Assembly (NCBI RefSeq): GCF_002000025.1
Contig: NZ_MUZV01000003.1
Span: 186,001 to 250,000 of the forward strand
Origin: Cognaticolwellia aestuarii
Lineage (GTDB): Bacteria > Pseudomonadota > Gammaproteobacteria > Enterobacterales > Alteromonadaceae
Reading direction: 5' to 3'
DNA: 64,000 nucleotides
The position numbers and the translations under genes are program-made. How positions within the stretch are numbered: the stretch's first letter is position 1; every line of letters begins with the position of its first letter. The notes under the pieces were generated by a model. It did no database searches. It saw only the letters and a list, made by a program, of their open reading frames with translations, and was not told where the DNA came from. This document shows positions 60,586 through 64,000 of this stretch, piece by piece.

Positions 60586-63351
60586 ATGAATTTCCCGAAA
60601 AAAACCTTACTTGTTGTTAGCATCAGTCTTAGTGCCTTGATTATCGGCTATATTTCCCGTGTCAGTATCATAAACAATATCAGCAAAACAGAACTAGCCT
60701 TATACCAAGCTAAAATCACTTGTCTCGATTTTCACCTCAGTTCTGACTTAGCACTAACAATAAGTGCTTTATGTATAGAAACACCACAAGCCAGGGTCGA
60801 TATTCATGATATGGTAATAAACACTGAGTTGACCTCAGATCAGAAAATCAAAGCTGTTGATATTGCATCGGTGCATATTGATGGTAAAGCGGAGCTAGTG
60901 CCTTACCTGATTGATCTTCAGAAAAACACTGAGCAAAAATCAAGTCAATTACCCGTTTCACAACAATTAAAAACGGCTTTAGCTCAGCTAGCTCAATTTG
61001 GTTTACCATTTGATATAGCAGTAAAACAGTTGCGCTATACTCCCCACCAAGTTATCGATAGCAGCACATCACCTGTTTTAAAACATAGCGAAATAGATAA
61101 AAGTAGTTTACCAAGTCGTTATTTTGGGCATTTTTTGGCAAACAATAGTCAGTTTGAAATACAACTACAAGATCATCAACAACAAACCTTATTTGCGGCT
61201 ACATTTTCAAAAAATGAACAAACAACACAAGAGAATTTTTCGTTAGAACTAAGTGCTCAACTATCGCTATTAGCTGAGCTTATTGACCAACATAATATAG
61301 CGCTGCCCTTAACCATAAAAGAACTTACACAAACAATAGAAACTCATGGCGAGCTTTATAGCTTAATCAATTATCAAGACAGTAAACTAACCCTAAATAG
61401 CCAATTGAGTGCTTTTAGTCTTGAGACTGATACAGGGGTAAAAGCAAGTGGCCCCTTCAAGCTCAGCGGTGCGTTAGGTATTAACGGTGAAATTCATTTT
61501 TCAGCCAATAGCACAGAAGATAAAAATGATGCTCAACTTGCTTTATCTTTTACTGACAGCACGGCCTTAACGTTACAGTACAGCCAGCCACATTTATTGG
61601 CACTACTAAAGCAAAATGATATAGCTCCTGAAGTTGTCACCGTGCTAAAAGACAATCCTATCAACCAGCTATCGCTAAGCCCTGGAGGTGATTTTATTTA
61701 CCGTTTCAAGACACAACAACTGACGCTTTCTAGCTTAAACGTTACCGCAAAAAATATTGTTAACGTTACGCTAAGTTCAGCGCCAGTAAATAGTCAGATA
61801 AATGACCTGGTAAATAAGCAAGCCACTAATCCCGCAACCAAATTAGGTAACAATATACACAACACTGAGCCTGCTCATCAACTTAACCTAAGCAACATTG
61901 TCTTAGATCTTCATCAGTTCATCACACTTAACCATAAAAGCGCTAAATTAGCCGACCATAATATAACAGCTAAAAACGTTATCTTAGCTGAACTAGACTT
62001 TATGCTTAATGGCTCATTGCAACTGTCAGCAATTAGCAGCTTATCTTCTGAGGCTGTTGGGATAATGCTACTAGGCTCTATTCGTCAAGCGCAAAATGAA
62101 ACGTTAATAAAAATTTCTGAAAACTCGTTTTTGTCGAACAATAATATCGCCATATTATCTGCTCAAAGCGCCGGTAATAAGAAACTACTTTCAATTAAAA
62201 ACATCAAAAACTATCTGCAAGGTGATATAAAGCTTCAAGATCAACAGGCGATCCGGTTAGATTTGTCAATCGACAGCGTGGCGCATAAATTACAAGTTCC
62301 AAAATATCTCAATATCAATAAATTAACCTTGAACAGCAAAATAACGGGCAATATAGATAACATTTCAATCACAACTCTTGCCAGCGCTGATCAGGTTCCA
62401 CTAGGACAATTAGCGATTTCAGGCACTGCAGAGAAACCTCATATTACCCTCACCGCTAAGGCATTACCCTTAACTGACTTACTGTCACTTAATTTGCAAT
62501 TGCCGGTAAAGGTAGCATTAGTCGACGGCACACTCAGTTATAGCGTTGCCGGTCAAGTCAGTGATTTATCTAACATTGCAAACACACCGTTGCTTATCTC
62601 ATTAGGGCTAACGTCGGTCAGTGGAGAAGTTGAAGATATTTGGCTACAAGAACTAAATTGGCAGCAAAGCTTTAATTATTCTGCAGGCAAATTAACAACG
62701 TATTCTGGTGTAGACGAAAACCTCACCATTGCTTTAATCGATACACCAACCCCAATCGCCAAACTGTCCATCACCACAGGATTAAGCTACCAAGAAGATT
62801 TTAAAATCACGGCAAGTCAACTCAAAGGCGATATTTTAGGTGGCAGCTTTGCGATTCCAAGTATTCAGTGGCCATTAGAGCATAAGCATTCAGTTGACGT
62901 TCAGCTTACCTCTATAGACTTAGAGCAAGTATTAGCATTAGATAAAAAGCAAGGCATTGTCGTCACCGGTAATGTCTCAGGCCAATTACCGATAATTTTT
63001 GATGGCGAAAAATACACCATGGAAAAAGGTGAGTTACATAACGTTACGCAAGGTCTTATCCAAGTAATGAATAACCCTGCAGTCGAAGAGCTAAAAGCAA
63101 ATAACAGCCAATTACAGTTAGCGTTTGATGCCTTGCAGAACTTACATTATCATCAACTGTCCTCTGATGTTTCTATGGCAGATGACGGCTACATGCTATT
63201 GGCAACGGTAATAAAAGGCCGTAACCCAGACATCGATAACGATGTAAATCTGAATTTGAACTTAAGCTATGATTTATTAGGCTTGCTTGAATCAATGTCA
63301 ATTACCGAACAATTTGAAGAACGTATTATCAAAGGTTTACAAAAACATTAA
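60586..63351 (+). CDS. ydbH: YdbH, AsmA-like intermembrane phospholipid transport protein
   Basis: The 921-residue protein has one N-terminal helix (LLVVSISLSALIIGYIS) and a very long repetitive beta-rich periplasmic body, as in AsmA-like bridge proteins. The C-terminal part (VTGNVSGQLPIIFDGEKYTMEKGELHNVTQGLIQVMNNP...DNDVNLNLNLSYDLLGLLESMSITEQFEERI) is the YdbH family signature. In E. coli, YdbH forms a periplasm-spanning tunnel with the lipoprotein YnbE, redundant with TamB and YhdP. It is the first gene of ydbH-ynbE-ydbL, with 9 bases to ynbE. Confidence 0.92.
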   Translation: MNFPKKTLLVVSISLSALIIGYISRVSIINNISKTELALYQAKITCLDFHLSSDLALTISALCIETPQARVDIHDMVINTELTSDQKIKAVDIASVHIDGKAELVPYLIDLQKNTEQKSSQLPVSQQLKTALAQLAQFGLPFDIAVKQLRYTPHQVIDSSTSPVLKHSEIDKSSLPSRYFGHFLANNSQFEIQLQDHQQQTLFAATFSKNEQTTQENFSLELSAQLSLLAELIDQHNIALPLTIKELTQTIETHGELYSLINYQDSKLTLNSQLSAFSLETDTGVKASGPFKLSGALGINGEIHFSANSTEDKNDAQLALSFTDSTALTLQYSQPHLLALLKQNDIAPEVVTVLKDNPINQLSLSPGGDFIYRFKTQQLTLSSLNVTAKNIVNVTLSSAPVNSQINDLVNKQATNPATKLGNNIHNTEPAHQLNLSNIVLDLHQFITLNHKSAKLADHNITAKNVILAELDFMLNGSLQLSAISSLSSEAVGIMLLGSIRQAQNETLIKISENSFLSNNNIAILSAQSAGNKKLLSIKNIKNYLQGDIKLQDQQAIRLDLSIDSVAHKLQVPKYLNINKLTLNSKITGNIDNISITTLASADQVPLGQLAISGTAEKPHITLTAKALPLTDLLSLNLQLPVKVALVDGTLSYSVAGQVSDLSNIANTPLLISLGLTSVSGEVEDIWLQELNWQQSFNYSAGKLTTYSGVDENLTIALIDTPTPIAKLSITTGLSYQEDFKITASQLKGDILGGSFAIPSIQWPLEHKHSVDVQLTSIDLEQVLALDKKQGIVVTGNVSGQLPIIFDGEKYTMEKGELHNVTQGLIQVMNNPAVEELKANNSQLQLAFDALQNLHYHQLSSDVSMADDGYMLLATVIKGRNPDIDNDVNLNLNLSYDLLGLLESMSITEQFEERIIKGLQKH

Positions 63352-63360
63352 GGAGTAAGT

Positions 63361-63543
63361 ATGAATAAAATACTAACCACTGTGTTAGCTATTTTTATAA
63401 TAAGTGGCTGTACACATAAGATAGAAGTCAGCGCAAAAGAGCCGATCACGATCAATTTAAACTTAAAAATAGATCATGAAATTAAAGTGAAAGTTGACAA
63501 ACAACTTGATGACATATTTAGTGATGATAGCGACGTATTTTAG
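63361..63543 (+). CDS. ynbE: YnbE family lipoprotein
   Basis: The 60-residue lipoprotein has a lipobox (IFIISGCTHKIEV, Cys at about 18) and the family's EPITINLNLKIDHEIKVKVDKQLDDIF core. In E. coli it caps the YdbH bridge at the outer membrane. AAGGAG lies just before the ATG. Context confirms the call: ydbH is 9 bases before and ydbL 9 bases after. Confidence 0.93.
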   Translation: MNKILTTVLAIFIISGCTHKIEVSAKEPITINLNLKIDHEIKVKVDKQLDDIFSDDSDVF

Positions 63544-63552
63544 GAGATAATC

Positions 63553-63906
63553 ATGAGTAAACTAAGTAGTAATATAACCAATAAACTAGTTAAAAAATTA
63601 ACCTGCGCGCTATTAGTATCAACCATGGCATTTTCAGCCTGGGCTATTTCACTTGATGATGCAAAGCAGCAAGGTTTAGTGGGTGAAATGCATAACGGTT
63701 ATTTAGGGGTAGTTGTAAACAGTGCAGAAGCAAAAAGTTTAGTGGCTAGCGTTAATAAAAAACGTAAAGAAATTTACCTTAATTTAGCCAGAAAGAATAA
63801 AATTACACTGCAGCAAGTTACTGCCTTAGCAGGCCAAAAAGCCCTAGCAAAAACACAGCCTGGTCACTTAATTCAAAATGCAGCAGGGCAATGGGTAAAG
63901 AAATAG
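63553..63906 (+). CDS. ydbL: YdbL family protein (DUF1318)
   Basis: The 117-residue periplasmic protein has a signal peptide (about 1-32, ending FSAWA) and the DUF1318 pattern: SLDDAKQQGLVGEMHNGYLGVVV, NKKRKEIYLNLARKNKITLQQVTALAGQKALAKTQPG and a WVKK end. In E. coli, YdbL is a partner that controls YdbH-YnbE assembly. AGGAGATA precedes the ATG. It ends the operon, before a terminator. Confidence 0.94.
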   Translation: MSKLSSNITNKLVKKLTCALLVSTMAFSAWAISLDDAKQQGLVGEMHNGYLGVVVNSAEAKSLVASVNKKRKEIYLNLARKNKITLQQVTALAGQKALAKTQPGHLIQNAAGQWVKK

Positions 63907-63937
63907 TCAGCTGTTAATTAATAACCGATAAATCGAG

Positions 63938-63962
63938 AAAGGGACTAACGAGTCCCTTTTTT
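63938..63962 (+). terminator. terminator of the ydbH operon
   Basis: AAAGGGACT-AACG-AGTCCCTTTTTT has a 9-bp stem and a U tract, 31 bases after ydbL. Confidence 0.9.
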
Positions 63963-64000
63963 GGTTTTTATAACGCCTAATATTTACCGGTCGGTATCAT

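Overview
The window is about 38-40% GC by eye and packed with genes. Its content points to a marine gammaproteobacterium of the Alteromonadales, most like Colwellia or Thalassotalea (Colwelliaceae). This placement is inference. It rests on the AT-rich codon use, the envelope gene sets (PqiABC, YdbH/YnbE/YdbL, LpoB/YcfL), the EfpL-type elongation factor, a large TonB receptor, c-di-GMP and chemotaxis genes, and intergenic palindromic repeats. No tRNA, rRNA, phage, CRISPR array or intact transposase gene was recognised.

Layout. 1-5 kb: a truncated membrane protein, an alpha/beta hydrolase, a region of tiny reading frames ending in a strong terminator, an unknown 404-residue protein and a MipA/OmpV outer-membrane protein. 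5-9 kb: an acetyl-CoA hydrolase/transferase-GNAT fusion next to a histone-deacetylase-family enzyme, then a gene destroyed by four in-frame stop codons. 9-12.4 kb: DUF6172, a ribosome hibernation factor, DUF808, an HNH protein and a DUF962 protein, with the first copy of a MITE-like element. 12.5-19.5 kb: a cache/EAL phosphodiesterase co-transcribed with a NIT-type chemoreceptor, an Na+/alanine-type symporter and a His-rich cation-efflux transporter. 19.5-21.2 kb: a 165-bp imperfect palindromic repeat and the second MITE copy, flanked by perfect 8-bp direct repeats. 21.4-27.9 kb: a DUF417 protein, a TetR/NemA pair with three operator-like dyads, Nudix, gamma-glutamyltransferase and a stand-alone EAL protein. 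28-36.9 kb: EfpL, an M14-type peptidase, an OmpA-type porin, a uracil-DNA glycosylase-family protein, the pqiABC operon, YbaK and a periplasmic binding protein. 37-44.6 kb: a DnaQ-type exonuclease, Dps, LysR and a redox set (ABM protein, nitroreductase, quinone-oxidoreductase-like). 45-50.2 kb: an EEP protein, an HD hydrolase and the COG3014-YcfL-LpoB-glycine-zipper envelope cluster. 50.4-53.3 kb: a bufferin-type RiPP operon. 54-64 kb: DUF2750, a TonB receptor, FemAB/GNAT, DUF938, a carboxylesterase with a small partner, and ydbH-ynbE-ydbL.

The most interesting locus is the bufferin-like operon on the minus strand (DoxX, BufA2-type precursor, DUF692 BufB, DUF2063 BufC). These systems are known in outline: peptide cysteines are modified to make periplasmic copper-binding metallophores. 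Here the precursor carries two almost identical six-cysteine modules exactly 61 residues apart, so it looks like a recently duplicated, double-headed substrate. A hairpin separates the precursor gene from the modification genes.

Other points for follow-up are the pseudogene that decayed by nonsense codons alone, the two MITE copies with 8-bp target duplications, the triple TTGAA-N6-TTCAA operator at nemA, and the acyl-CoA transferase/GNAT/HDAC neighbourhood. Gene starts were moved from the longest reading frame where ribosome-binding sites or family starts argued for it; these choices are stated per entry.
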